Positions 31,586 through 42,265 of a stretch of DNA of 64,000 nt are shown one piece after another. The stretch spans positions 39,858,517-39,922,516 of the forward strand of contig NC_092801.1 in NCBI RefSeq assembly GCF_918797505.1, written 5' to 3'. Both the position numbers and the translations under genes were made by a program. The stretch's first letter is position 1; each line of letters starts with the position of its first letter. The notes beneath the pieces are model-generated. The model was not told where the DNA came from, did no database searches, and was given only the letters and a program-made list of their open reading frames with translations. This DNA comes from Bemisia tabaci. Lineage: Eukaryota > Arthropoda > Insecta > Hemiptera > Aleyrodidae.

Positions 31586-32969
31586 TTAACACCCTGCATC
31601 CCTGCAACCCTTTACGTGTCAGTCATATTAAACAAGCAGTTATTTCAATGTATTATTTTATTAATCCCATTACATAAATGACTGATTACGGATTTAGACA
31701 AAATCAAAAATATTTTCAAAATGTGGACATGTTTGATAAGTAAGTGAGTTAGTCCAATCGTGGGCGTTTGGCAGCTCGGTGCATCGAAGTTCTAACTTTT
31801 GGTGACGGACAGGTGGATGAGCCTGGTTCCCGTCCATAGACATCACGGCCGGCGTTGATCTCCGACTCTAACACAGTATCCAGAATATGAAGCTAGAAGT
31901 CAGACGAAAAAAAAAAGAAAAAGAAAGGAAAGGAAAGAAAAGAAAAGGGAAGGAAAGAAAAGGGGGGAAAAAAGGAACCTAAATTGAAGGAAGATTAAAA
32001 TTTTTGCATTACTAATCCCAAATAGAAAAAGCATTCTGGTTTACTGTATCAAGCAGTCTGGTGTTCATATATGGTGTGTATTTCTGATAATCCTGCAAGT
32101 GCAAAACGAGTTGTCCAGGGGCGTGCGGTTGCAGGAAAGGTGGGCTTAAATGCTCAGCATTGTGCATCAACTGCAGTGATACATGCGAAAACATGCCTGA
32201 AATTGCTTTAGCGGACTCTGAGGAAGAGGATGATGTTGAAGCTTATGACTTTTTCGACGAGCCAAGTACAGAAGAAGATTTTGAAGCTGTCATGACTGAA
32301 GTTCAAGACCTTCCAGAAAGCCCACACCCAGAAATAAACAATGAACCTAAAGGTTTGTTATTTCTTTTACACTGCTCGCTTGTTATCAAAAACTTCTTGC
32401 ATAGAAAAAATACCATGACAAGCTTTATTAAACAATCAGGTGTTCGTTAGTGACATGTATTCCTGATAATCATTACCAGAAATTTCGGTAAGGATTATCA
32501 GAAATACACACCATATATGAACACCAGACTGCTAGATACAGGAAACCAGAATGCTTTTTCTATTTGGGATTAGTGATGCGAAAATTTTAATCTTCCATCA
32601 GTTTAGGTTCCTTTTTTCCCCTTTTCTTTCTTTCCTTTCCTTTTCTTTTTTTTTCGTCTGACTTCTAGCTTCATATTCTGGATACTGTGTTAGAGTCGGA
32701 GATCAACGCCGGCCGTGATGTCTATGGAGGAGAACCAGGCCCATCCACCTGTCCGTCACCAAAAGTTAGAACTTCGTTGCACCGAGCTACCAAACGCCCA
32801 CGATTGGACTAACTACCAATCAAACATATCCACATTTTGAAAATATTTTTGATTTTGTCTAAATCCGTAACCAGTCATTTATGTAATGGGATTAATAAAA
32901 TAATATATTGAAATAACTGCTTGTTTAATATGACTTACACGTAAAGGGTTGCAGGGATAAAGGGTGTAA
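31586..32969. mobile_element. Inner foldback with TTAACACCCT ends
   Basis: Arms 31586-32105 and 32487-32969 are inverted copies, from ttaacaccctgcatccctgc to gcagggataaagggtgtaa. The first TTAA and the TIR that follows recall piggyBac-group insertions, but the right TTAA is degraded to gTAA, so this is tentative. Each arm holds a purine/pyrimidine tract (about 31908-31977 and 32605-32660). The loop holds an acidic coding segment with splice signals. Confidence 0.75.
32176..32352 (+). pseudogene. Exon-like acidic segment in foldback loop
   Basis: Open frame bounded by an acceptor (catcaactgcag) and a donor (CCTAAAG then GTTTGT). The translation is strongly acidic: ENMPEIALADSEEEDDVEAY, then DFFDEPSTEEDFEAVMTEVQ. 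It is confined to the single-copy loop, not the arms. It may be a captured host exon, or the acidic N-terminal region of the element's own transposase (piggyBac transposases often have one). The frame has no stop before the donor. Confidence 0.5.
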
Positions 32970-33272
32970 CGTACGAGGGTCATCCAAACTGTAAGGTTCC
33001 CTACCTTGTATCTTCCGAGCGAAACGAGACAAATCAAATCGGTAAAAAAGCACATATTAGGCATACTCTAAGCTTTAAAACAAGCTCAAGTGTTTGAAAA
33101 TCGGTCAAAGGATTCGCGAGTAAACTTAATTTTACAGAGACAACCTCCTATCGCCGCGTGCCCACCTCCGAGGTCAGGATGCGCGGAGAGTCGATTATTG
33201 AAGACTCGGGTTATCGCCTCTATACATCACATCAACAAGGAATTTTAAAGTTTTCATTGAGTAGGCCTTACC

Positions 33273-33467
33273 TTACTTTTTGACGTAGTCTCCACATCTT
33301 TTTTTGACATTTCTGGTATTATTACAGCATCTTCTTGATGCCCTCCGCGTATAGGAGCTTTCGCCTTGACTCTGAAACCAGTCATTGACAGCTATCTGTA
33401 CCTCTGAATCAGTTGAAAATCGCTTCCATTGTGGAAGTTTTTCCGCTCGGGAACAAATGAAAGTCAC
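33273..33467 (-). pseudogene. Mariner transposase C-terminus, left arm
   Basis: The minus-strand frame ends DSEVQIAVNDWFQSQ and RCGDYVKK, the usual mariner transposase C-terminus (QxxVxxWL..Q, then GDYVEK-like end). The catalytic DD34D region is absent, and a shift replaces the normal YAEGIKKL segment. Non-functional. Confidence 0.75.
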
Positions 33468-33530
33468 ATGAAGCTAAAGTAAGAGAGTTTGAAGGATTGG
33501 GGGAAAATTTCCCTACGCAAAGCAACTGAT

Positions 33531-33662
33531 TTGGAAGTGCAGATCGCTGTCAATGACTGGTTTTGGAGTCAAGGCGAAAGCTTCTACGCGGAAGGCATCA
33601 AGAAGCTGCTGTAATGATACCAGAAATGTCAAAAAAGATGTGGAGACTACGTCAAAAAGTAA
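33531..33662 (+). pseudogene. Mariner transposase C-terminus, right arm
   Basis: Reads LEVQIAVNDWFWSQGESFYA, then EGIKKLL, two stop codons, YQKCQKRCGDYVKK and a stop. It is closer to an intact mariner end than the copy on the other arm, but has two in-frame stops and no catalytic core. Confidence 0.75.
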
Positions 33663-34417
33663 GGTAAGGCCTACTCAATGAAAACTTTAAAATTCCTTGT
33701 TGATGTGATGTATAGAGGCGATAACCCGAGTCTTCAATAATCGACTCTCCGCGCATCCTGACCCCGGAGGTGGGCACGCGGCGATAGGAGGTTGTCTCTG
33801 TAAAATTAAGTTTACTCGCGAATCCTTTGACCGATTTTCAAACACTTGAGCTTGTTTTAAAGCTTAGAGTATGCCTAATATGTGCTTTTTTACCGATTTG
33901 ATTTATCTCTTTCCGCTCGGAAGATACAAGGTAGGAAACCTTACTTTTTGGATGACCCTCGTATCTAATGGCGCAAGATCGATATCTCCCGCTGCCTTCG
34001 TCGCGCTCCCATTCTCGCGATTTTCACGTTAAGTGTACATATGTATATACCAATCTCTTGCAAATTTAATCGTCTTTCGACAGAAGTGGCGGGATTTTCG
34101 ATATTTTGAACAGAAAAAAAGTTATGAGCGAAAAATGGGGAAAAACCGTAAATTTTAGTCGTTTTTTCAAAATGGCGGCCGGGGGGAGGGTCGGATCTGT
34201 CAGGCAAGTCGAAATTCGGATTCTACGACCCAAAAAACATAAAGTTAGCCCATAATTGCTAGTTCGACTAAACTTTCCCTCAAAAATCCTCTATTGCCTG
34301 GACTACAGTCACACTAGTTTTTCAAGACTGCAAACTGCCATGTTTTCCTTCACTTCAGCTTCCTCCTTAGCATTGTCTATCAATTCCAATAAAATATTCA
34401 GCCCACAGCTGTACTGT

Positions 34418-34671
34418 TGTACTGATAAAGAAAAACGCCGTATGAATATTCGCGAGTTGCCTAATTTCCCCGGATAAAATATATATTTAGGGGGAAAGTT
34501 ATGCATATTCTTCCTTGAAATTTTCAGATATTTTAGATTGAATTGCGAAAAAAATTGTCTAAAAAATTGAAAGAAAAAGATTAACAACTTTTCTCATTAA
34601 GTTCGAATTTTATCGAAGGAAATTCGGCAACGCCTGAAGGTTCATACGGCGTTTTTCCTTAGAACGGCAGT
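34418..34671. mobile_element. Family G MITE
   Basis: Left: ctgataaagaaaaacgccgt; right: gttcatacggcgtttttccttagaacggcag. About 250 bp, non-coding. It abuts the C element and its TGTACCAG duplication. Confidence 0.75.
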
Positions 34672-34678
34672 GTACCAG

Positions 34679-35061
34679 CATGGTGTCTAGTTTTCTTGGT
34701 AAAGCTCATTCCCTGATTATTCCCTGAGTTTCCCTGATTTTCAGGAGCTCATTCCCTGATGAGAAACCGACGTTCTCTCCCACTTTCCCGGGATATTCTC
34801 GGGGAAAATAATATTATTTTCCAGAGTTTCAGATATGAATATCGATTTTAATTCATCTTTCAGCCATTTCTTTGGCGCACATTCAAAACTTTACTTTAAA
34901 AAAATGTTCCTGGGTGTTCTGAAATGATCCCTGGGTGGTTGGAGAAGAGATTCTCGGTTTCTGGAACAGATTCCCTGATTTCCTCCTGATTTTCCCCATA
35001 AATTTTCATTCCCTGATGAATCCCGGTTTTCCCCGGTTATTAAAAAAAACTAGACACCATG
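34679..35061. mobile_element. Family C hAT-like MITE with 8-bp duplication
   Basis: CATGGTGTCTAGTTTTCTTG to aaactagacaccatg, 383 bp, flanked by exact TGTACCAG (34671-34678 and 35062-35069). This defines family C as hAT-like. Confidence 0.9.
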
Positions 35062-35069
35062 TGTACCAG

Positions 35070-35342
35070 CCGACCGCGAGAATTGGCGGGAACCGTCAGT
35101 CAGTCGTAGACGACACGCCTCGCGCCTCGTCGCCTCAAAAGTAGGGGGCCCGTATTTCCAACTGCGACTCTTGCTCTCTCTTCATTTGACCTACCTCTCC
35201 AGGCGAGAGCACTAACCCCTTTCCGTGAATCACGATTGCAAAAACGCAAAAAACCAACAAGAAAAAAACCCCCGACTTTTGTCCGCGCGGAGTAGTATTC
35301 CTCTTTTTACGCGCGCGGATTTCCAGTCATTCAGCGTGGAAA
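35070..35342. other. CpG-containing unique sequence
   Basis: A moderately CpG-rich segment with no repeat match and no recognised gene; it lies next to the tandem array and may belong to the same host region as 35963-36290. Confidence 0.35.
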
Positions 35343-35962
35343 ATTCCCCTTCCGAGAGGGAAAACAATCGACCGGTCGAACGATACTATCGAACTCCCTC
35401 GATCGATACATCCCTATCTCAGCCATGTAATTAATCGATCGCGTTCATTCGAACGAATCGAATTCCCCTTCCGAGCGGGAAAACAATCGACTGGTCGAAC
35501 GATACTATCGAACGCTCTCGATTGATGCATCCCTATCTTCGCCATGTAATTAATCGATCGAGTTCATTCGAACGAATCGAATTCCCCTTTCGAGTAGGGG
35601 AACAATCAACTAGTGGGTCGAATGGTCGAACGATACTATCGAACTCCCTCGATCGATACATCCCTATCTTAGCCATGTAATTAATCGATCGCGTTCATTC
35701 GAACGAATCGAATTCCCCTTCCGAGCGGGAAAACAATCGACTGGTCGAACGATACTATCGAACGCTCTCGATCGATACATCCCTATCTTAGCCATGTAGT
35801 TAATCGATCGCGTTCATTCGAACGAATCGAATTCCCCTTTCGAGTAGGGGAACAATCAACTGGTGGGTCGAAGGGTCGAACGATACTATCGAACTCCCTC
35901 GATCGATACAACCCCATCTTAGCCATGTAATTAATCGATCGAGTTCACTCGCACGAATCGAC
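35343..35962 (+). repeat. Tandem array of 119-131 bp units
   Basis: Five units starting at about 35343, 35461, 35580, 35711 and 35830. Each has aattccccttccgagcggga, cgaacgatactatcgaac, tcgatcgatacatccctatc, gccatgtaattaatcgatcg and ttcattcgaacgaatcg. Units 3 and 5 share a longer variant (aacaatcaactagtgggtcg), so alternating subtypes A-A'-B-A'-B are visible. Rich in ATCGAT palindromes. Confidence 0.9.
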
Positions 35963-36290
35963 AATCGATCAACTGGCGCTGTTAATTTTGATGCGACGGG
36001 ATTTAAATCGGACTCCGTGCAGTTTTAAAGACGGTATTGCCAGCGAGGTGTTCCGCGCGGCAGGGTCAAGTCGAAAAGTGACGTTCCCCGACGTGAGAGC
36101 GGCAACAGTGTAAAGATCTCGATGTAAGTACTTCCGAAGTTCGGGACGTCTAATGGACTCTAAATTAAAGCGCCGAGTTCGGGCGGTTGCTCGTTGGTCG
36201 TGCTGGGCGCCTGAGTCTCTTCACCTCGTGATACGATAAACAAAAAAAAGAAGAAAAAAAGGAATAGACAGAGGAAAAAGGAGGGCTTGA
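35963..36290 (+). promoter_or_regulatory. CpG-rich first-exon candidate
   Basis: After the array, a CpG-rich segment includes gtgcagttttaaagacgg (initiator-like), ttccgcgcggcagggtcaag and ends in the donor-like gatctcgatGTAAGT at 36123. There is no open frame of note, so it could be a 5' untranslated exon. Evidence is only composition and the donor match. Confidence 0.3.
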
Positions 36291-36333
36291 TGTGACAAAA
36301 TCAGGAAATAGTTCCGGGAGCCGGTGCGATCAC

Positions 36334-36484
36334 AGAGGCGGATCCAGCAATTCGTTCCCTCCGCTGATAGCTATGTTAAATAATCGATCCTTATGAGAGC
36401 ACCTGGCTCCTCCAAGAATCGATACATTTCCATAGATTTAAATGGAGAAAAACAATGTTGCTAAATTGCTGGATCCGCCTCGAA
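36334..36484. mobile_element. GGCGGATCCAGC hairpin MITE
   Basis: 151 bp with gaggcggatccagcaatt at the left and aattgctggatccgcctc at the right. Internal ttaaataatcgatccttat and aatcgatacatttccatag match the split copy at 24612-25084. The termini resemble hAT ends, but no 8-bp duplication is visible. Confidence 0.75.
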
Positions 36485-36605
36485 GTCGTTTACACATTTC
36501 GCCTTCTGGCCGAAGTTTCACGAGCGGCAGAAAAAAGGAAGAAGGAATCGACAGGGAAAAAGGAGGACTTTATGTGCAATTTGGCAATGGAGCGGTTCAC
36601 ATATC

Positions 36606-36866
36606 GTCACCTTCCGGCCAGTATCACAAGCGCTATGCGACGTTTAAAAATTTCCACCTCGATTTTATGTTTTGCAGAGAAATTCATCAACGAACCTGAT
36701 CCAACTTCCCATCCGAAGTCAGCCTCACCCCCAGGTACTTGCATTGTTTGCAACTTTCTTTGTGCTACCGATAAAATTCGGTGACATTTTCAAACAAATT
36801 CAACCGAAAATTTCACTATAAAAAATTAAAATGGCGGCGTAATTTTTTAAACGTCGCATGGCGCTT
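36606..36866. mobile_element. Family F copy, left part, split by giant element
   Basis: Starts CGTCACCTTCCGGCCAGTAT and runs through the F interior to gacgtcgcatggcgctt-like sequence at 36866. The expected remainder (ttgtgatactttggccgg) is found at 46116, 9.25 kb away, so the element at 36867-46115 interrupts it. Confidence 0.85.
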
Positions 36867-37109
36867 CCCTAATAGCACAAGTGGTGTCACAAAATTGGGA
36901 GAGGTTTCTAAAATGTTTCGGTAAGTGTCTATATCGGATCTTTCAATTGATACATTTCTAACACAGTTTTAAAATGTTTCAATGAGAGGAAAGTTTTCCC
37001 GTATCATTAACACATTTTATAAATGTATTAAAAATATTTTTACGACACATATTAGAAACGTTTTATTGATAGGTTCAGGGACAGTTTTTCAAAACGTGTA
37101 AGTTATGTC

Positions 37110-38690
37110 TCATGCTCCGGCATTCGGCAAGAAAATAGAGAGTTGCAGGAAACGTTTCAAAAACGTGTCAAACACCTTCCCCAAGTGTTTCGTTGTTACA
37201 TTTCTTACGCCTATCTAAAATGTTTTTTTGCGTTTCAACATTTTTGGACCACAGATCAGCTTCGTTTTAGACCCGTTTCAGACCCGTTTCAGACACATGG
37301 GAACGAATCATCGGCATGAAAATAGAAACTTGCAGGAAACGTTTCAAAAACGTGTCAAACACCTTCCCTACGTGTTTCGTTGTTACATTTTTAACGCCTG
37401 TCTAAAATGTTTTTCTGCGTTTCAACCTTTTTTCGACAACAGATCAGATTCGTAATCAGACTCGTTTCAGACACATGGGAACGAATCATCGGCATGAAAA
37501 TAGAAACTTGCAGGAAACGTTTCAAAAACGTGTCAAACACCTTCCCTACGTGTTTCGTTGTTACATTTTTAACGCCTGTCTAAAATGTTTTTCTGCGTTT
37601 CAATCTTTTTTCGACAACAGATCAGATTCGTATCAGACTCGTTTCAGACACATGGGAACGAATCATCGGCATGAAAATAGAAACTTGCAGGAAACGTTTC
37701 AAAAACGTGTCAAACACCTTCCCTACGTGTTTCGTTGTTACATTTCTTAACGCCTGTCTAAAATGTTTTTTTGCGTTTCAACCATTTTTGGACCACAGAT
37801 CAGCTTCGTTTAGACCCGTTCAGACTCGTTTCAGACACATGGGAACGAATCATCGGCATGAAAATAGAAACTTGCAGGAAACGTTTCAAAAACGTGTCAA
37901 ACACCTTCCCTACGTGTTTCGTTGTTACATTTTTAACGCCTGTCTAAAATGTTTTTCTGCGTTTCAACCTTTTTTCGACAACAGATCAGATTCGTATCAG
38001 ACTCGTTTCAGACACATGGGAACGAATCATCGGCATGAAAATAGAAACTTGCAGGAAACGTTTCAAAAACGTGTCAAACACCTTCCCTACGTGTTTCGTT
38101 GTTACATTTTTAACGCCTGTCTAAAATGTTTTTCTGCGTTTCAACCTTTTTTCGACAACAGATCAGATTCGTATCAGACTCGTTTCAGACACATGGGAAC
38201 GAATCATCGGCATGAAAATAGAAACTTGCAGGAAACGTTTCAAAAACGTGTCAAACACCTTCCCTACGTGTTTCGTTGTTACATTTTTAACGCCTGTCTA
38301 AAATGTTTTTCTGCGTTTCAACCTTTTTTCGACAACAGATCAGATTCGTATCAGACTCGTTTCAGACACATGGGAACGAATCATCGGCATGAAAATAGAA
38401 ACTTGCAGGAAACGTTTCAAAAACGTGTCAAACACCTTCCCTACGTGTTTCGTTGTTACATTTTTAACGCCTGTCTAAAATGTTTTTCTGCGGTTCAACC
38501 TTTCTTCGACAACAGATCAGATTCGCATCAGACTCGTTTCAGACACATGGGAACGACTCATCGGCATGGATATTAGCACATACAGGAAACGTTTCGAAAA
38601 CGTGTCAATCACCTTTCCTACGTGTTTCGTTGTTACATTCTTTACGCCTGTCTTAAATGTTTTTCCTCATATGCAATTTCTTCCCGTGTG
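37110..38690 (+). repeat. 177-bp tandem array
   Basis: Repeats of cagacacatgggaacgaatc begin at 37291, 37469, 37646, 37833, 38010, 38187, 38364 and 38541, giving steps of 178, 177, 187, 177, 177, 177 and 177; more diverged units flank both sides. Because 177 is 59 codons, one frame stays open for 301 codons (37671-38576) simply through periodicity. The unit contains gaaacgtttcaaaaacgtgt, an inverted-repeat core. I read it as a subterminal array, not a protein gene. Confidence 0.9.
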
Positions 38691-39456
38691 CTTTCGAAAA
38701 ATAAGATTTTTTTCCTTCTTCTTTGTTTTTGCCTCGGTTTGGCCTATGTTATCAGCAAAATTTCTATTAATTGAACGTAAGTTCTTCTCACATTTCTGTC
38801 TTTCAGAAAATTTTTTACTCTAATGGAAATTGTTGGAACTTTCTCTGGCCTTGATTTCCCTGCAAAATATTATCCCAGGACTATTCCACCAACTTGTTAC
38901 TCACAGTCAGGGCCACATTTTTAGTGACTTTTTCTCTTCTAGTTTTTAAGTTTACTAATCAATAGTTACCTATTTTGAATACTTTTTTTCAAAGTGTACT
39001 AATGGTATTGTCTAGTTTCTTAATTCCTTTTGTTTCATTTCATTAAAGTTTTTCTTTGTCTTTTCAATAATTAGCATTTGTCTATTGGAAAATGAACTTT
39101 CAACTCGGACCTTTGAAGCTTTTAAAAACTACGTACCTAGTAAAGTAGTGAAAGAAATTAAAACTAACCTTTAGTTCTTTCCTCCTATGGAATCTTTTGA
39201 GAACATACAATTTTTAGCCTTTGTACAGCCTTAAAGAGATAGTTAACGTTTTAAGCATTTTTTTAAGCCATCCTTTTGGGAGCAAAATTATTAGATTACG
39301 GAGAGATATAATGCTCAATAGTAATATTCTGGATATTTTTTGTGTTCACTAAATTTAAAAATATTGAAGCAATTCACATTCAGTATTATGTCAGAAACTT
39401 TGCTCTGATCTATAATGCGGTCTGTTGTAATGTTTGCTGAGAATGTTTCATAGATG
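38691..39456. other. Element interior, no gene seen
   Basis: AT-rich sequence between the tandem array and the nested element. There is no repeat structure or recognised coding region. Confidence 0.4.
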
Positions 39457-39654
39457 TTCCCATGTAGCATTTGGATTTCAAGATTAAGTAAGGAAAGAGT
39501 AAATATTACCTAATCATTAGATCAATTTAATGATTATATAAACATTAGTTAACGATTAGGTAATCATTAAATAAAAAATTTTTGAAATTTTTCTTTACTT
39601 AATGATTAGGTAATCATTATTTAAACTTTATTTAATGAAGAAGTAAACATTAAT

Positions 39655-40125
39655 TTATTTTATTACTTCAAAATGAATTAATCATTAGCTAATGATTACT
39701 TGTTCCTTACCTAATAAAGAAGTAAACATTATGTTATTTTATTACCTAAAGATGAAAATATGTATTAAATAATTATTACTTGTTTATTACGTAATGAAGA
39801 AGTAATGGTCAAGATATTTAATTACTTCAACATTAATTAATAATTAAATAATGATTACTTGTTCATTACCTAATAGAAAAGTAATTTTTCAAGATATTTT
39901 ATTACTTCAGGATTAAATAATGATTAAATAATGATTTCTTGTTCTTTACCTAAAGAACAAGTAAATGTTAGAGATATTTTATTACTTTGAGATTAAATCA
40001 TGTTTAAATAATTATTACGTTTTCATTACCTAAGGAGGAAGTAAATTTTAAAGAAATTGTATTACTTTAAGATTAATTAATCATTAAAGCATCATTACTT
40101 GTTCTTTACCTAACGAAAAATAATT
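39655..40125 (+). repeat. 80-bp subterminal tandem repeats
   Basis: About six units of 80 bp with the pattern attttattacttcaggatta, aataatgattacttgttc, attacctaatgaagaagtaa (steps near 39815, 39895, 39975, 40055). A poly-T tract follows at about 40125-40156. The TAATGATTAC motif recurs near the other end of the element, which would fit transposase-binding sites. Confidence 0.8.
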
Positions 40126-40184
40126 TTTTTTTTTTTTTTTTTCTTTTTTTTTTTTAAGGTTCATTTGAACGCGTTATCATACAT

Positions 40185-40384
40185 AAGGGTGGTTTTTCCA
40201 TTTGGACGCAAAATGTTGGGGTCTGTTGCCCCCAAGGAGTCCCCCTGCATAGTTAGGGGGCGCGGCCTTGACTAAGGAAAGGCCCCGAACGTTTAAATTT
40301 TTACCTCAACTAAGTACAAAGTTAGAAGGGGGGAGGGGGCTTTCCAGGTTGCTGTTAAGAATGTTTCTAATCACCACCCTGTAT
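40185..40384. mobile_element. Small AGGGTGG-ended element
   Basis: About 200 bp from agggtggtttttcc to atcaccaccct. The interior (ctgttgcccccaaggagtcc, acctcaactaagtacaaagt, agaaggggggagggggcttt) resembles in order the arm of the palindrome at 48621-49621, so it may be a distant single-arm relative. Confidence 0.5.
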
Positions 40385-42143
40385 ATGTTATGCTTCTTCA
40401 GTGTTAAATCATCAGCTGGAAAAACTCCTAGTTGCTTCATCTATTTAACTCTCTTCAAACACAGTTTCTTCTCAAAACAGAGACAGAACACAAAATACAG
40501 TGGTGTGAGCTGAAGTGTTGCTTCTCATTTGCGCTTTAGATTGCTGACCCTTGAACCCATGCGACAGAGAGGAAAGAGACAAAATGCTGATTACCTCATC
40601 TCTTTTTGCCACACTTGAGGCTTCCAAGGTAACTCACAATCAGGGAAACAGCCAGTGAGATACAAAATGTCAGCTCGCGCTCGCACCACTGATACATGCA
40701 GATATACACATTGTTGTCAGCTCCTCATCGTTTTAGAGGCCATCAAAACCAAATTTGGAGGCATAATACACATGTGACAGTAGGTAACAAATTTACTCAT
40801 GCACCGGCACAACCACCCAAAAACTCAGATTTTGTTGAGCGTCAAATCATGATAAAATAGAATTATCAACGTTTCTCTTCTTAAGATTTGCCCACTGCTT
40901 GCTGAGACTAATATTGGAGATAACCGTGTAGAATAAGTGGATGACATTGATCAAAACATGGCCAAGTACATTGGGGCATTTACAGAAGCACCTATCCTGC
41001 GTGAAGAAATTAATTGCAGGTAATGTTATGTCTGAAATAAGCCAGAAATGTTGGTTCTCTTTCGACACGTAAACTCTGCGCAGACTATCTATGCACATAC
41101 GCTTAGATTATTCTTTCCTGACAAGACTTCTCATTGTAAGTAAAATCAGGTATCAAGTTAGGGAATTAATTGAGGGATTACTATCCACCGATTGCATGAA
41201 AATTGAAGTCTCTGCAAATATAAGTACAAAGGGTCAATATAATGTCAGCTGTCACAGCCCTCCAGAAGAAAAAAAGAGAAATTATTCACATGGCAAATTA
41301 CTCACTGGCAGCAGGTAAAGGATGTTTCAATTGCCAATCGTAGACATTTCCGTTTGAACTCATACGAAGAACTGTAATAATAAAATTCCGTGGGGATTTG
41401 CTAGCTGTTCACACTGATAATAGGAAGAAATGTATTCAGGAAACGAAGTGTAACACTTCGACTGGTAACGCCTTAAAGCCTCGGTAAATAACTCGGGAAA
41501 GCCCCAAACGTGCATTTGAGGTGATACACGAAACCATTTCTTTCTCATTCTCATATTTCCTTCGTGAAAACTAGAGTGTGAAAACTGTAGTGGTCTGGTG
41601 AAAAATTGTGGTTTGATTTGTTTACGAATTGTTATCACGAGTTCTCAGTTCAGTTCAGTTCGTGTTCCGGGAACGAAATTCCCTTTTGGTCCGATGATCC
41701 GCGTCCGCGTTCCGCGTACATCGTTGAGGAATTTTCAGGATGCAACTTGAAGGAGCCGTTAGCCGTTACCTCGTTGTTACAGCCTGAGACGATGTTGGTC
41801 TATTTTTCCAGTCTCTCTTCAAATGCAGCCTCAAAAATAAATGTAAGTACTTAAAGTTTGTTAGTATATCATTCAGGAAATGTAGATCGACAGATCCTAC
41901 CCAAAATTAATGATCTAAATCAACTGAGATCTTCCTCCCTCCAGCAACGAAATTTCTGTTCTCACTTCCTCACATGAGTCACATGAAATGACATACCTGT
42001 CACAGTGTCATTATTATGAGAAGAAAAGTCGTTCTGGAAAACATGGAGAGGGCAGGTATCGTTTAGGACTCACTGGAAACCATGAAATACTTTTGTCTCA
42101 CAAGTTGTAAGTGGTAAGTCTCCATTACTCTCATGAGACTACA
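40385..42143. other. Captured-gene-like sequence, promoter and exon candidate
   Basis: Normal-composition sequence inside the nested element. At 41645-41660 are overlapping TCAGTT initiator-like motifs. A frame open from about 41606 continues to the donor AATGTAAGT at 41841-41847, including SDDPRPRSAYIVEEFSGCN and MLVYFSSLSSNAASKIN. I do not recognise a family. Exon status is inferred from the splice donor and initiator motifs only. Confidence 0.3.
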
Positions 42144-42265
42144 CTGCAGTGATAGCGAAGAGAGCGATAAGTGCAAACTAGGATGAACCTCAAAACAAAG
42201 AAAATCATGTGCTAATCATGGCTCATGCAGAAATGCGCTTATGGCTCTCTTCGCCATCACGGCAG
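42144..42265. mobile_element. Family AA MITE, short form
   Basis: 122-bp hairpin with CTGCAGTGATAGCGAAGAGA at the left and tctcttcgccatcacggcag at the right. The interior (gatgaacctcaaaacaaag, catgtgctaatcatggctca) matches the copy at 50496-50789. Confidence 0.85.

Larger units (their letters stand above)
32974..33961. mobile_element. Palindromic mariner element
   Basis: 988 bp, ends CGAGGGTCATCCAAACTGTA and its complement, flanked by TA (32972-32973 and 33962-33963) as expected for Tc1/mariner. Both arms (32974-33430 and 33531-33961) contain the 3' part of a mariner transposase gene and the 3' untranslated region, in opposite orientations. There is no 5' part. It is a transposon built of two 3' ends. 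Confidence 0.85.
31232..34304. mobile_element. Composite outer foldback, 3.07 kb
   Basis: Outer arms of about 350 bp: 31232-31585 and 33961-34304, near-identical in inverted orientation (agtccaggcaatag at one end, ctattgcctggact at the other; ggcggccattttgaaaaaac in the mirror position). Each arm has the same 80-codon open frame, a repeat shadow. The arms are separated by two inserted elements: a TTAA-associated foldback (31586-32969) and a palindromic mariner (32974-33961). Confidence 0.85.

Noticed and set aside
31339..34207. Identical 80-codon frames on opposite strands
   Set aside because: They are the two arms of the outer foldback; no recognisable protein.
37671..38576. 301-codon open frame
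   Set aside because: It consists of the 177-bp tandem repeat read in a frame without stops; the repeats, not coding selection, keep it open.
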